A DNA stretch of 64,000 nt from Pseudorhodoferax sp. Leaf265 (GTDB lineage: Bacteria > Pseudomonadota > Gammaproteobacteria > Burkholderiales > Burkholderiaceae_C). The translations under genes were made by a program, and so were the position numbers. Numbering within the stretch: the stretch's first letter is position 1; each line of letters opens with the position of its first letter. Below are positions 28,925 through 39,694 of the stretch, piece by piece. The notes below the pieces were generated by a model, which saw only the letters and a program-made list of their open reading frames with translations, searched no databases and was not told the DNA's origin. The stretch is taken from assembly GCF_001422365.1 (NCBI RefSeq), contig NZ_LMMT01000003.1:761-64760 (forward strand), given 5' to 3'.

Positions 28925-30451
28925 ATGACCATTCCCCGATTGGCGCTCGCCAACATCACCAAGGCCTACCCGGCCGTCGTGGCCAACAGCGACGTTTCGC
29001 TGACCGTGATGCCCGGCGAGACCCACGCCGTGCTCGGCGAGAACGGCGCCGGCAAGTCCACGCTGATGAAGATCATCTACGGCTCGGTCAAGCCCGACCA
29101 GGGATCGGTGACCTTCGACGGCCGCGAGGTGCACATCCGCAACCCGCAGGAGGCACGCGCCCTGGGCATCAGCATGGTGTTCCAGCACTTCAGCCTGTTC
29201 GACACGCTGACCGTGGCCGAGAACGTCTGGCTGGGGCTGGACAAGAGCCTCAAGCTGGCCGAGGTCACCCAGCGCATCACGGCCAAGGCCGGCGAGTACG
29301 GCCTGGACATCGACCCCACGCGGCCCGTGCACACGCTGTCGGTCGGTGAGATGCAGCGCGTGGAGATCATCCGCGCGCTGCTGACCGACCCCAAGCTGCT
29401 GATCCTGGACGAGCCGACCTCGGTGCTCACGCCGCAGGCCGTCGAGAAGCTCTTCGTGGTGCTCAAGAAGCTGGCGGCCGAGGGCTGCAGCATCCTGTAC
29501 ATCAGCCACAAGCTGCACGAGATCCGCGAACTCTGCACGGCCTGCACGGTGCTGCGCGGCGGCAAGGTCACGGGCGTGTGCAACCCGCGCGAGGAGAGCA
29601 ATGCCTCGCTGAGCCGGCTCATGATCGGCGCCGAGCCGCCGGCCCTGCAGCACCGTGAGGTGAAGGCCGGCGCCACCGTGCTGCAGGTGCAGGGCCTGAG
29701 CCTGGCGCGCGAGGACCAGTTCGGCGTCGACCTGGAGGGCATCGACCTGGACGTGCGCGCGGGCGAGGTGGTCGGCATCGCCGGCGTTTCGGGCAACGGG
29801 CAGAAGGAACTGCTCTACGCGCTGTCGGGCGAGGACTGCCGTGCCCAGCCCGCCATGGTGCGCATCTTCGGTCAGGACGCGGCACGCCTGCGGCCTGGCC
29901 GCCGTCGCGCGCTGGGCCTGCATTTCGTGCCCGAGGAGCGGCTGGGCCGCGGCGCCGTGCCCACGCTGAGCCTGGCGCACAACCTGCTGCTGACGCGCAA
30001 CGACGCCGTCGGCAAGAGCGGCTGGATCCGGGTGCGCCGGCTCACCGAGCAGGCGCGCGAGACGATTGCGCGCTACAAGGTCAAGGCCGGCGGGCCGCAG
30101 TCAGCGGCCAAGTCGCTGTCGGGCGGTAACCTGCAGAAGTTCATCGTCGGCCGCGAGATCGACGCCAATCCCAAGCTCTTGATCGTCTCGCAGCCAACCT
30201 GGGGCGTGGACGTGGGCGCGGCCGCGCAGATCCGCGGCGCCATCCTCGCGCTGCGCGATGCAGGCTGCGCCGTGCTCGTGGTCAGCGAGGAGCTGGACGA
30301 GCTGTTCGAGATCAGCGACCGGCTCTACGTGATCGCCAAGGGGCGGCTGTCGCCCTCCGTGGCGCGCGCGCAGGCGACGGTGCCGCAGATCGGCGAATGG
30401 ATGTCGGGCCTGTGGACCGGAGCAGGGGAGGCGCAGCATGCTCAAGCTTGA
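28925..30451 (+). CDS. ABC transporter ATPase of the BMP-dependent nucleoside/purine importer family
   Basis: 508 residues with two fused ATP-binding domains, as in YufO/NupO and RbsA. The first domain is complete: Walker A GENGAGKST (about 39-47), Q-loop VFQHFS, signature LSVGEMQRVEI, Walker B LLILDEPTSVLTP and an ISHKLHEI switch. The second has the Walker A replaced by GVSGNGQKEL and signature LSGGNLQKFI with VSQPTWGVDVGA, the usual degenerate pattern. It drives uptake by the two following permeases; the next gene starts within its last 14 bases. The gene set ATPase-permease-permease-BMP lipoprotein is typical of purine nucleoside uptake systems. Confidence 0.92.
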   Translation: MTIPRLALANITKAYPAVVANSDVSLTVMPGETHAVLGENGAGKSTLMKIIYGSVKPDQGSVTFDGREVHIRNPQEARALGISMVFQHFSLFDTLTVAENVWLGLDKSLKLAEVTQRITAKAGEYGLDIDPTRPVHTLSVGEMQRVEIIRALLTDPKLLILDEPTSVLTPQAVEKLFVVLKKLAAEGCSILYISHKLHEIRELCTACTVLRGGKVTGVCNPREESNASLSRLMIGAEPPALQHREVKAGATVLQVQGLSLAREDQFGVDLEGIDLDVRAGEVVGIAGVSGNGQKELLYALSGEDCRAQPAMVRIFGQDAARLRPGRRRALGLHFVPEERLGRGAVPTLSLAHNLLLTRNDAVGKSGWIRVRRLTEQARETIARYKVKAGGPQSAAKSLSGGNLQKFIVGREIDANPKLLIVSQPTWGVDVGAAAQIRGAILALRDAGCAVLVVSEELDELFEISDRLYVIAKGRLSPSVARAQATVPQIGEWMSGLWTGAGEAQHAQA

Positions 30452-31508
30452 AGCCCGCCCCGAACCGTCGAAGTTCTGGAGCTTCGGCTCGCCGCTGCTG
30501 GCGCTGGCCATCACGGTGGGGATCGGCACCTTGCTGTTCATCGCGCTGGGCAAGGACCCGCTGCGCGGCCTCGGCGTGTTCTTCTGGGAGCCGCTGCGCA
30601 ACGCCTACGCACTCGGCGAGCTCATGGTCAAGGCCACGCCGCTGCTCATCATCGCGCTGGGCCTGGCCGTGTGCTTTCGCTCCAACGTCTGGAACATCGG
30701 CGCCGAGGGGCAGTTCGTGATCGGCGCGGTCTGCGCGGGCTGTGTCGCGCTGATGGCCGGCAAGGGCACGTCGGGCTGGATCGTCGTGCCCATCCTGCTC
30801 GCCGGCATCCTGGGCGGCATGGTCTGGGCCGGCATCGTGGCGCTGCTGCGCGATCGCTTCAACGCCAGCGAGATCCTGGTCAGCCTGATGCTGGTCTACG
30901 TGGCGATCCACTTCCTGGGCTACCTGGTGCAGGGGCCGCTCAAGGACCCGGGCGGCTACAACTTCCCGCAGAGCAAGACCTTCGAGGCCGTCACGCAGAT
31001 CCCGCGGCTCATGAAGGGCTCGCGCGTGAGCGTCGGCCTTCTGATCGCGCTGCTCGGCGCTGGGGCGCTGTGGGTGTTCCTGTTCCGCACGCGGGCGGGC
31101 TTCGCGCAGCAGGTCGGCGGCCTGGCGCCGGCGGCGGCGCGCTACGCGGGCTTCTCGTCGCGCCGCGCGCTGTGGATCGCGCTGCTCACGTCCGGCGGCG
31201 CGGCCGGGCTGGCCGGCGCGCTGGAGGTGGCCGGCCCGATCGGCCAGCTCACGCCCTATGTGCCGGCGGGCTACGGCTTCGCGGCCATCATCGTGGCCTT
31301 CGTCGGCCGCCTGCATCCCATCGGCATGGTGTTCTCGGCCATCCTCATGAGCATGTTCTACATCGGTGGCGAACTCGCGCAATCGCGCCTGGGCCTGCCC
31401 AAATCGCTCACAGGCGTGTTCCAGGGCCTCCTGCTGTTCACACTGCTGGCCTGCGACACGCTGATCGCTTACCGTGTGCGCTTCACCGGCCTGCGGAGGG
31501 CTGCGTGA
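30438..31508 (+). CDS. ABC permease, nucleoside/BMP type (first)
   Basis: 356 residues with about eight to ten membrane helices. It overlaps the ATPase gene by 14 bases. Signature stretches of the YufP-like branch of the RbsC/BPD2 superfamily are ATPLLIIALGLAVCFRSNVW, NIGAEGQFVIGA and EILVSLMLVYVAIHFLGYLV. It forms half of the membrane channel for the BMP-dependent importer. The substrate is most likely purine nucleosides or free purines, judged from the family and from the deaminase gene at 35196. Confidence 0.9.
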   Translation: MLKLEARPEPSKFWSFGSPLLALAITVGIGTLLFIALGKDPLRGLGVFFWEPLRNAYALGELMVKATPLLIIALGLAVCFRSNVWNIGAEGQFVIGAVCAGCVALMAGKGTSGWIVVPILLAGILGGMVWAGIVALLRDRFNASEILVSLMLVYVAIHFLGYLVQGPLKDPGGYNFPQSKTFEAVTQIPRLMKGSRVSVGLLIALLGAGALWVFLFRTRAGFAQQVGGLAPAAARYAGFSSRRALWIALLTSGGAAGLAGALEVAGPIGQLTPYVPAGYGFAAIIVAFVGRLHPIGMVFSAILMSMFYIGGELAQSRLGLPKSLTGVFQGLLLFTLLACDTLIAYRVRFTGLRRAA

Positions 31509-32428
31509 TGGACGCGTACGCACTCTTGCTGGCCGCCACGCTCAATGCAGGCACCGTGCTCGCGCTCGCGGCGCTGGGCCTGCTCATCAACGAGAAGGCC
31601 GGCATCATCAACCTGGGCGCCGAGGGCATGATGCTGTGCGCCGCCATCGCCGGCTTCGCGGCCGCCGTGCACAGCGGCAGCACCTGGGTGGGCTTTGCGG
31701 CCGGCATGGCGGCCGGCGCGGCCATGGCCGCGGCCTTCGGCGTGCTCGTGATCTGGTTCAACACCAACCAGTACGCCACGGGCCTGGCGCTGAGCCTGTT
31801 CGGCAGCGGCTTCTCGGCCTTCGTGGGCGTGGGCTATGTGCAGGAGAAGCTGCCGCCTTCGCCGCAGTACGCGATCCCGGTGCTGGCCGACATCCCGTGG
31901 TTCGGGCCGGCGCTGTTCCGCCACCATCCCATGGTCTACATCGCCGTGCTGTTCACGTTCGCGCTGATCTGGTTCCTGATGCGCACGCGCGCCGGCCTGG
32001 TGCTGCGCTCGGTCGGCGAGTCGCCCGAATCCTCGCACGCGCTAGGCTATCCGGTGCGGCGCATCCGCTTCCTCGCGGTGCTGGCCGGCGGCGCGCTGTG
32101 TGGGCTGGCGGGCAGCTACCTGTCGGTGGTCTACACGCCGCTGTGGGTCGAGGGCATGGTGGCTGGCAACGGCTGGATCGCGCTGGCGCTGACCACGTTT
32201 GCCACCTGGCGGCCCGCGCGCGTGTTGCTGGGCGCCTATCTGTTCGGCGGCGTCGGCCAGCTGGGATTTTTCCTGCAGAGCCAGGGCGTGCAGGTGCCCA
32301 GCCAGTTCCTGTCGATGCTGCAGTACATCGCGCCGGTGGTAGTGCTGGCCATCATCTCGCGCAACCCCGCGTGGATCCGGGCCAACATGCCCAATTCCAT
32401 CGGCAAGCCCTTCTACCCCGGCTCATAA
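31508..32428 (+). CDS. ABC permease, nucleoside/BMP type (second)
   Basis: 306 residues. The ATG at 31508 overlaps the stop of the first permease (TGATG). The sequence has the shorter YufQ-like pattern: ALAALGLLINEKAGIINLG, AEGMMLCAAIAGF, and a C-terminal QYIAPVVVLAIISRNPAWIR. About eight hydrophobic segments are seen. It pairs with the preceding permease in the inner membrane. The BMP lipoprotein gene follows after 37 bases. Confidence 0.9.
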   Translation: MDAYALLLAATLNAGTVLALAALGLLINEKAGIINLGAEGMMLCAAIAGFAAAVHSGSTWVGFAAGMAAGAAMAAAFGVLVIWFNTNQYATGLALSLFGSGFSAFVGVGYVQEKLPPSPQYAIPVLADIPWFGPALFRHHPMVYIAVLFTFALIWFLMRTRAGLVLRSVGESPESSHALGYPVRRIRFLAVLAGGALCGLAGSYLSVVYTPLWVEGMVAGNGWIALALTTFATWRPARVLLGAYLFGGVGQLGFFLQSQGVQVPSQFLSMLQYIAPVVVLAIISRNPAWIRANMPNSIGKPFYPGS

Positions 32429-32465
32429 TCGGGCCGCTTTTTTCGTTGACACCTCCGGAGAATCC

Positions 32466-33620
32466 ATGACCGACCAGAACAAACGTTCGATGCTGCGCGT
32501 GCTTGCGCTGAGCGCAGCGGCCGCCGCCGCGCTGGCCGCCTGCGGCAAGAAGGAAGAGCCGGCGCCCGCACCGGCACCGGCCGCCGCCGCACCGGCGCCC
32601 GCGCCCAAGGCCGAGCCGCTCAAGATCGCGTTCGCCTACGTCGGCCCGGTCGGCGACGGTGGCTGGACCTTCGCGCACGACAACGCGCGCAAGGCGCTGG
32701 AGAAGGAATACGGCGACAAGATCGTCACCAGCTTCGTCGAGAAGGTGCCCGAGTCGGCCGACGCCGAGCGCGTGTTCCGCGACCTCGTGGGCCAGGGCAA
32801 CAAGCTGATCTTCGGCACCACCTTCGGCTACATGGAGCCCATGCTCAAGGTCGCGCCCGATGCGGCCGACGTGAAGTTCGAGCACGCCACCGGCTACAAG
32901 ACCGCGCCCAACCTGCGCACCTACGACAGCCGCACCTACGAAGGCGCCTACATGGCCGGCGTGATCGCCGGCGCCATGACCAAGAGCAACACGCTGGGCG
33001 TGGTGGCCTCCATTCCAATTCCGGAAGTGGTGCGCAACATCAACAGCTTCACGCTCGGCGCGCAATCGGTGAACCCCAAGATCACGACCAAGGTGGTCTG
33101 GGTCAACGAGTGGTTCAACCCGCCCAAGGAAACCGAGGCCGCCACCGCGCTGATCAACGGCGGTGCCGACGTGCTGATGCAGAACACCGATTCGGCCGCC
33201 GTGCTCAAGACCGCGCAGGACAAGGGCAAGCGCGCCTTCGGCTGGGATTCGGACATGACGGCCTACGGCCCGCAGGCCCACCTGGGCTCGGCCATCATCA
33301 ACTGGGCGCCGTACTACATCAAGGCCACCAAGGACGCGCTGGAAGGCACCTGGTCCACGGGCGCCGTCTGGTGGGGCGTGAAGGAAGGCGCGATCGACAT
33401 GGTCTCCATCGCCGCCGACGTGCCGGCCGAGACCAAGGCCAAGATCGACGAGATCAAGAAGGGTCTGAAGGACGGCAGCTTCGCGATCTGGAAGGGGCCG
33501 ATCGTCGACAACACGGGCAAGGAAGTCGTGGCGGCGGGCGCCGTGGCCGACGACCAGTTCCTGTCGGGCGTGAAGTTCTACGTCAAGGGCGTGGAAGGCA
33601 AGGTGCCGGGCGACAAGTAA
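32466..33620 (+). CDS. BMP-family basic membrane lipoprotein, nucleoside-binding
   Basis: 384 residues with a lipoprotein signal (AALAACGKKEE, Cys near 26) and a Pro/Ala linker (about 33-50) that would tether the binding domain. The BMP/PnrA fold begins LKIAFAYVGPVGDGGWTFAHD. It continues with [39 protein letters not shown] and FGWDSDMTAYGPQAHLGS. It is preceded by GGAG at a good distance and ends in front of a clear terminator. It supplies substrate to the two upstream permeases. Relatives bind purine nucleosides; the exact ligand here is unproven. A second, non-lipidated member of the family lies at 44417. Confidence 0.9.
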   Translation: MTDQNKRSMLRVLALSAAAAAALAACGKKEEPAPAPAPAAAAPAPAPKAEPLKIAFAYVGPVGDGGWTFAHDNARKALEKEYGDKIVTSFVEKVPESADAERVFRDLVGQGNKLIFGTTFGYMEPMLKVAPDAADVKFEHATGYKTAPNLRTYDSRTYEGAYMAGVIAGAMTKSNTLGVVASIPIPEVVRNINSFTLGAQSVNPKITTKVVWVNEWFNPPKETEAATALINGGADVLMQNTDSAAVLKTAQDKGKRAFGWDSDMTAYGPQAHLGSAIINWAPYYIKATKDALEGTWSTGAVWWGVKEGAIDMVSIAADVPAETKAKIDEIKKGLKDGSFAIWKGPIVDNTGKEVVAAGAVADDQFLSGVKFYVKGVEGKVPGDK

Positions 33621-33636
33621 GCTGCGCCTGCACAGT

Positions 33637-33667
33637 AACGGCCGCCTTTGGGCGGCCGTTGTCTTTT
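33637..33667 (+). terminator. Intrinsic terminator after the nucleoside importer operon
   Basis: AACGGCCGCC (33637-33646) pairs perfectly with GGCGGCCGTT (33651-33660) around a 4-base loop and is followed by GTCTTTT. It lies 17 bases after the BMP stop codon. The stem is symmetric and could also slow transcripts from the convergent SulP gene, whose stop is at 33667-33669. Confidence 0.85.
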
Positions 33668-35127
33668 CAACGCTGCGGCGCGAGCCGGTCGATCAGCACC
33701 GCGCTGGCCGCGTTGAGGCCGACCACCTCCACCGTGCAGCCATGGTGGCGCAGCCGCTGCACGACCTTGTCGAGCGCGGCCACGGCCGTCACGTCCCAGA
33801 AGTGGGCGCGCTCCACGTCGATGCGCACGGCGCGGCCCTCGGCGCCCAGCACGTCGAAGGCCTCGATGAAGGCGTCGGCCGAGGCGAAGAAGACCTGGCC
33901 CGTCACGGTCCAGCTGCGCAGGCCGGTGGCATCGTCCTCGGTGCGCACGTCCAGCATGTGTGCCACCTTGAAGGCGAAGAACACGCCGCTCATGACCACG
34001 CCCACGGCCACGCCGGCCGCCAGGTTGTGCGTGGCCAGCGTCACGGCCACGGTGGCCAGCATCACCGCGCTGGACAGGCGCGGGTGCCGCAACAGCGTGC
34101 GCAGCGAACCCCAGTCGAAGGTCGCAGCCGACACCATGACCATGATGGCTACCAGCGCGATGACCGGCACCTGCGCCACCCAGGGCTTGAGCAGCACCAT
34201 GAGGATCAGCAGGAACAGGCCCGCGAACAGGGTGGACAGCCGGCCGCGGCCGCCGTACTTCACGTTGCTGACGGTCTGGCCGATCATGCCGCAGCCCGCG
34301 ATGCCGCCGAACAGGCTGGCGGCGATGTTGGACAGCCCCAAGCCCGTGCACTCGCGGTTCTTGCTGCTGGGCGTGTCGGTCATCTCGTCGACGACGCTGG
34401 CCGTCATCATGGATTCGAGCAGGCCGACCATGGCGATGGCCAGGGCGGGCAGGGCGATCAGGCGCAGTGTCTCCAGCGTCAGCGGAACGCCGGGCCAGCC
34501 GAACTGGGGCAGCGTGTCGGGCAGCTTGCCGAGGTCCGCCACGGTGGCCAGGGGCAGGCCCAGCGCCAGCGACAGGCCGGTCAGCACCAGGATGCAGATC
34601 AGCGGCGAGGGCAGCACGGTGAACAGCCGGAACGGCAGCCGCGGCAGGCCGTAGATCAGCATCAGACCCAATGCCAGCATGGCCCAGGTGGCGCCGTTGG
34701 CCCCGTCCAGGTGCGGCAGCTGGGCCGCGAAGATCAGCACCGCCAGCGCGTTGACGAAGCCCGTGCGCACCGAGCTGGAAACGAAGCGCATCAGCACGCC
34801 CAGACGCAGCAGGCCGAAGCCGATCTGCACGAGGCCGGCCAGCAGACCCGCCGCCAGCAGATACGGCAGCCCGTGCGACTGCACCAGCGGTGCTGCAACA
34901 AGCGCCACCGAGCCGGCCGCGGCCGAGACCATGGCCGGGCGCCCGCCCGTGAACGCGATCACGATGCTGATGACGAAGGAGGCGAACAGGCCGACCGAGG
35001 GGTCGACCCCGGCCACGAAGGAGAAGGCGATGACCTCGGGGATCAGCGCGAAGGTGGCGACGGCACCGGCCAGCAGTTCGCGTGGAATGCTGGGGCACCA
35101 TTCCGCGCGCAGGCGGGAGAGCGACAT
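33667..35127 (-). CDS. SulP-family anion transporter with STAS domain
   Basis: 486 residues. The transmembrane part (about 15-370) has the SulP hallmarks PRELLAGAVATFALIPEVIAF, GGRPAMVSAAAGSVALV, and SSKNRECTGLGLSNIAASLFGG, with roughly ten to twelve helices. A cytoplasmic STAS-like domain follows (about 385-486; RSWTVTGQVFFASADAF, RVDIERAHFWDV region). Members move sulfate, bicarbonate or dicarboxylates with H+ or Na+. The short STAS and the N-terminal sequence fit the bacterial bicarbonate/sulfate group, but the substrate cannot be read from the sequence. The gene is convergent with the BMP operon and divergent from the deaminase gene, 68 bases away. Confidence 0.88.
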   Translation of the reverse strand: MSLSRLRAEWCPSIPRELLAGAVATFALIPEVIAFSFVAGVDPSVGLFASFVISIVIAFTGGRPAMVSAAAGSVALVAAPLVQSHGLPYLLAAGLLAGLVQIGFGLLRLGVLMRFVSSSVRTGFVNALAVLIFAAQLPHLDGANGATWAMLALGLMLIYGLPRLPFRLFTVLPSPLICILVLTGLSLALGLPLATVADLGKLPDTLPQFGWPGVPLTLETLRLIALPALAIAMVGLLESMMTASVVDEMTDTPSSKNRECTGLGLSNIAASLFGGIAGCGMIGQTVSNVKYGGRGRLSTLFAGLFLLILMVLLKPWVAQVPVIALVAIMVMVSAATFDWGSLRTLLRHPRLSSAVMLATVAVTLATHNLAAGVAVGVVMSGVFFAFKVAHMLDVRTEDDATGLRSWTVTGQVFFASADAFIEAFDVLGAEGRAVRIDVERAHFWDVTAVAALDKVVQRLRHHGCTVEVVGLNAASAVLIDRLAPQR

Positions 35128-35186
35128 GGGGAACCGGTGGGCGAAAAGGGCGCGATATTAGGACAGTGGCGCGCTTTACGCCTTAG

Positions 35187-36245
<1,059 letters not shown>

Positions 36246-36252
36246 GTTGCCG

Positions 36253-39200
36253 GTGGACCTGCTGATCGATCCCCAGTCCATCGCCCCGCACCTGCCTGCC
36301 GCCACCTACGCCCGTGGACTGCAGGTCTACCTGAACCAGGGTGTGCTCGAGCACCAGCTGCGCGCCGAGAGCGCGCAGCGCTGGCAGGTGGACGGCGTGG
36401 TGCGCGGCAGCGAGCGCGAACCCTACGACACCAGCCTGGTGATGGAACTGGGCGACGACGGCCAGGTGCTGCGCTTCGACGCCAGTTGCTCCTGCCCGGT
36501 GGCGCAGCGCTGCAAGCATGCGGTGGCGCTGGCGCTCAAGGCCGCCTATGCCGCGGGCGCCGTGCGTCGCCCGGCGACGCCGGCCACCAGGCCAGCGCCG
36601 CAGCCGGCTGTGGCCGCGCCGCGTGCGGAGGCGGCCATGCACGCCTGGCTGGACCTGTTCGACACCGCACCCGTGGACAGCGCCGCGCGCGCGGCGGCGG
36701 GCAACGCCGACGTGCCGCTGTACCTGCTGTCGGTGGCGCCGCAGGCCGCGTACGGCACGCGCGAGCCGCCACGCCTGCAGCTGGCCTGGCAGGTGTCGCG
36801 CGCACTCAAGCGCGGCGGCTGGTCCAAGCCCAAGGTGCCCGGCCACGACGCCCTGCTGCGCATTGCCGCGCTGGCCACCGCCGAGCCCAACGACGACCGC
36901 GAGTGCGTGCGCCTGATCCAGTCCCTGGGCGGGCAGCGCCATGGTTACGGCACGACCCACAGCGGCACCGTCGACGGCGCGGTCGGCAGCCTGGCCCTGC
37001 AGGCCGCCGCGCGCACGGGCCGGCTGTTCGCGGTGGTCGAGTCGGGCGAGATGGGCGAGACCCCGCTGCGCTGGGGCCCGCCGCGCCGCCTGCTGTGGCA
37101 ATGGCACGAGACCAAGCAGCCGCGCGAGGCCGAGAGCCTGTGGGTGCTGCGCGCCGGCGTGGCGGAGCAGGGCGCCGACCCCGAGGCCGCTGACGCCAGA
37201 CCCGCGCCGCGCACGGGCGTGTACGGTGCCCAGTCGCCGCTGTACCTGGACCTGGAACACCGCTGCTGCGGCCCGGTGGACAGCCCGGGCCTGGACGCGG
37301 CCCAGCTGCGCCTGCTGCTGGCCGCGCCGCCGCTGCCGCAATCGGCCTTCGGCGATGAGCACAGCCGTCTGCTCGAACGCCTGGCCGGCCTGCCGCTGCC
37401 GCCCGTGGTGGCGCCGCCCGAGCGCTGGCCGCAGGTGCCACCCGTGCCCTGCCTGCGGCTGGCGCGCGTTCCGGCCGCCGAGCGTGCGCAGCGCGGCCTG
37501 CTGCGCGCCACGCTGGACTTCGACTACGCCGGCCTGCGCGGCCACTGGTTCGTGCCGCAGGCCCAGGTGCTGGTCGCGCACGCCGGCCGCCGCGTGGTGT
37601 TGACCCGCGATGTGGCCGCCGAGCGCGGGGCCGAGGCGCGCCTGCAGGCCCTGGGCCTGGTCGGCGACGCCGTGTCGCGCTTCCATCTGTCGGCCGCCAG
37701 CATGGTCTGGCTGGACTGGGCGATGGACGATTGGGCGCCGCTGCGCGCCGCGGGCTTCGACGTGCAGGCCGATGCGGACCTGGCCGGCTTCGTGCAGCAG
37801 GCCGACGCGCTGCTGGTGCAGGTGGCATCGCCGCCGCCCGGCCACGACGACGCCGCGCTCGAGGACGCCTTGCGGGCCGGCACCGATGTCGCCTGGTTCG
37901 ACCTCTCGCTGGGCATCGCCATCGACGGTGCGCGCCACAACGTGCTGCCCTGGTTGCCGGCGCTGCTGCGGCAGGTGCGCTACACGCCCGACGGCCCGCA
38001 GATGCCGCCATGGCTCTGGCGCGAGCAGCTCGATGGCCGCTGGCTGCGCCTGCCCTCGGCGCCGCTGCAGCCCTGGCTGCAGGCGCTGCTGGACCTCGTG
38101 GGCGAGCGCCCCGAACGCGATCTGGAGGCCGATGCCTTGCGGCTGTCGCGCCTGGAGGCCCTGCGCATGGGCGTGCTGCTGGGCGAGGGCGCGGTCTGGG
38201 ATGGCGCCGAGGGCCTGCGCCAGCTGCTGCGCGAGCTCGTCGGCGGCGCGCCGCCGGCCGTGGCGCCGCCCACGGGCCTGAACGCGCAGCTGCGGCCCTA
38301 CCAGCAGCAGGGCCTGAACTGGCTGCAGTTCCTGCGCCGGGCCGGCCTCTCCGGCCTGCTGGCCGACGACATGGGACTGGGCAAGACGCTGCAGACCCTG
38401 GCCCATCTGCTGCGTGAGCACGAGGACGGCCGGCTGGACCGCCCCAGCCTGGTGCTGGCGCCCGTCAGCGTGCTGGGCAACTGGCGCCGCGAGGCCGAGC
38501 GCTTCGCGCCGGCGCTGCGCACGCGCGTGTGGCATGGCGCCGACCGGCACAAGGCCGACTTCTCCGGCTGCGACCTGGTGGTCGCTCCGTACTCGCTGCT
38601 GCAGCGCGACCGTGAGCTCTGGCTGGGCCAGCGCTGGCACCTGGTGGTGCTGGACGAGGCCCAGCACATCAAGAACGCCAGCACCCAGGCCGCGCAGGTG
38701 GCGGCCTCGCTGCAGGCGCGCCAGCGCCTGTGCCTGAGTGGCACGCCCATGGAGAACCACCTGGGCGAACTCTGGAGCCTGTTCCACTTCCTGATGCCGG
38801 GCTTCCTCGGCAGCCAGGCGCGTTTCCGCGAGGTGTTCCGCCAGCCCATCGAGAAGCATGCGGACACCCAGCAGCTGGCGCTGCTGCGCAGGCGCATCAC
38901 GCCCTTCATGCTGCACCGGACCAAGGCGGCCGTGGTCACCGAGCTGCCCGCGCGCAGCGAGAGCGTCTCGCCCGTGACGCTGGACGGCGCCCAGGCCGAT
39001 CTGTACGAGACGATCCGGCTGGCGACCGAGAAATCCGTGCGCGCGGCGCTGGCGGACAAGGGCCTGGCGCGTTCACAGATCCAGGTGCTGGACGCGCTGC
39101 TCAAGCTGCGCCAGGTCTGCTGCGACCCGCGGCTGGTCAAGGCCACGCCGGGGGTGACCCGGGCGGCGGGCTCGGCCAAGCTCGACCTGCTCATGGAGAT

Positions 39201-39687
39201 GCTGCCCGAGCTGCTGGACGAAGGTCGGCGCGTGCTGCTGTTCTCGCAGTTCACGGGCATGCTGGCGCTGATCGAGGCCGCGCTGCGCGAGCGCAAGATC
39301 CCGTTCGCCACGCTGACCGGCCAGACCCAGCAGCGCGACGCCGTGATCGAGCGCTTCACCAGCGGTGCCGTGCCGCTGTTCCTGATCAGCCTGAAGGCCG
39401 GCGGCACCGGGCTGAACCTGCCCCAGGCCGACACCGTGATCCACTACGACCCCTGGTGGAACCCGGCCGTCGAGGAACAGGCCACGGCCCGCGCGCACCG
39501 CATCGGCCAGCAGCGCCAGGTGATGGTCTACAAGCTGGTGGCCGAGGGCACGATCGAGGAGCGCATCCTGGACCTGCAGGCGCGCAAGGCGGCGCTGGCG
39601 CAGGGCCTGCTGCACGGCGCGGCCACGCGCGAGGCGCCGCTGTTCAGCGAGGACGATGTGGCCGAGCTGCTGCGGCCGATCGGTTGA
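36253..39687 (+). CDS. SNF2-family DNA translocase/helicase with SWIM zinc finger
   Basis: 1144 residues from GTG 36253; a TTG two codons earlier is also possible and the ribosome-binding site is weak for both. Residues about 55-105 contain a SWIM zinc finger (CSCPVAQRCKHAVAL). The middle (about 190-640) is the poorly conserved bacterial SNF2-associated region. The C-terminal ATPase motor has motif I LADDMGLGKTLQT, motif II LDEAQHIKN, motif III CLSGTPMENHLGELWSLF, and motifs V-VI ISLKAGGTGLNLPQAD and ATARAHRIGQ. Such proteins (RapA/HepA relatives) translocate on DNA and remodel protein-DNA complexes; the specific role is unknown. It follows the deaminase gene without a gap, probably as read-through. 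Confidence 0.9.
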   Translation: MDLLIDPQSIAPHLPAATYARGLQVYLNQGVLEHQLRAESAQRWQVDGVVRGSEREPYDTSLVMELGDDGQVLRFDASCSCPVAQRCKHAVALALKAAYAAGAVRRPATPATRPAPQPAVAAPRAEAAMHAWLDLFDTAPVDSAARAAAGNADVPLYLLSVAPQAAYGTREPPRLQLAWQVSRALKRGGWSKPKVPGHDALLRIAALATAEPNDDRECVRLIQSLGGQRHGYGTTHSGTVDGAVGSLALQAAARTGRLFAVVESGEMGETPLRWGPPRRLLWQWHETKQPREAESLWVLRAGVAEQGADPEAADARPAPRTGVYGAQSPLYLDLEHRCCGPVDSPGLDAAQLRLLLAAPPLPQSAFGDEHSRLLERLAGLPLPPVVAPPERWPQVPPVPCLRLARVPAAERAQRGLLRATLDFDYAGLRGHWFVPQAQVLVAHAGRRVVLTRDVAAERGAEARLQALGLVGDAVSRFHLSAASMVWLDWAMDDWAPLRAAGFDVQADADLAGFVQQADALLVQVASPPPGHDDAALEDALRAGTDVAWFDLSLGIAIDGARHNVLPWLPALLRQVRYTPDGPQMPPWLWREQLDGRWLRLPSAPLQPWLQALLDLVGERPERDLEADALRLSRLEALRMGVLLGEGAVWDGAEGLRQLLRELVGGAPPAVAPPTGLNAQLRPYQQQGLNWLQFLRRAGLSGLLADDMGLGKTLQTLAHLLREHEDGRLDRPSLVLAPVSVLGNWRREAERFAPALRTRVWHGADRHKADFSGCDLVVAPYSLLQRDRELWLGQRWHLVVLDEAQHIKNASTQAAQVAASLQARQRLCLSGTPMENHLGELWSLFHFLMPGFLGSQARFREVFRQPIEKHADTQQLALLRRRITPFMLHRTKAAVVTELPARSESVSPVTLDGAQADLYETIRLATEKSVRAALADKGLARSQIQVLDALLKLRQVCCDPRLVKATPGVTRAAGSAKLDLLMEMLPELLDEGRRVLLFSQFTGMLALIEAALRERKIPFATLTGQTQQRDAVIERFTSGAVPLFLISLKAGGTGLNLPQADTVIHYDPWWNPAVEEQATARAHRIGQQRQVMVYKLVAEGTIEERILDLQARKAALAQGLLHGAATREAPLFSEDDVAELLRPIG

Positions 39688-39694
39688 CGCGGCC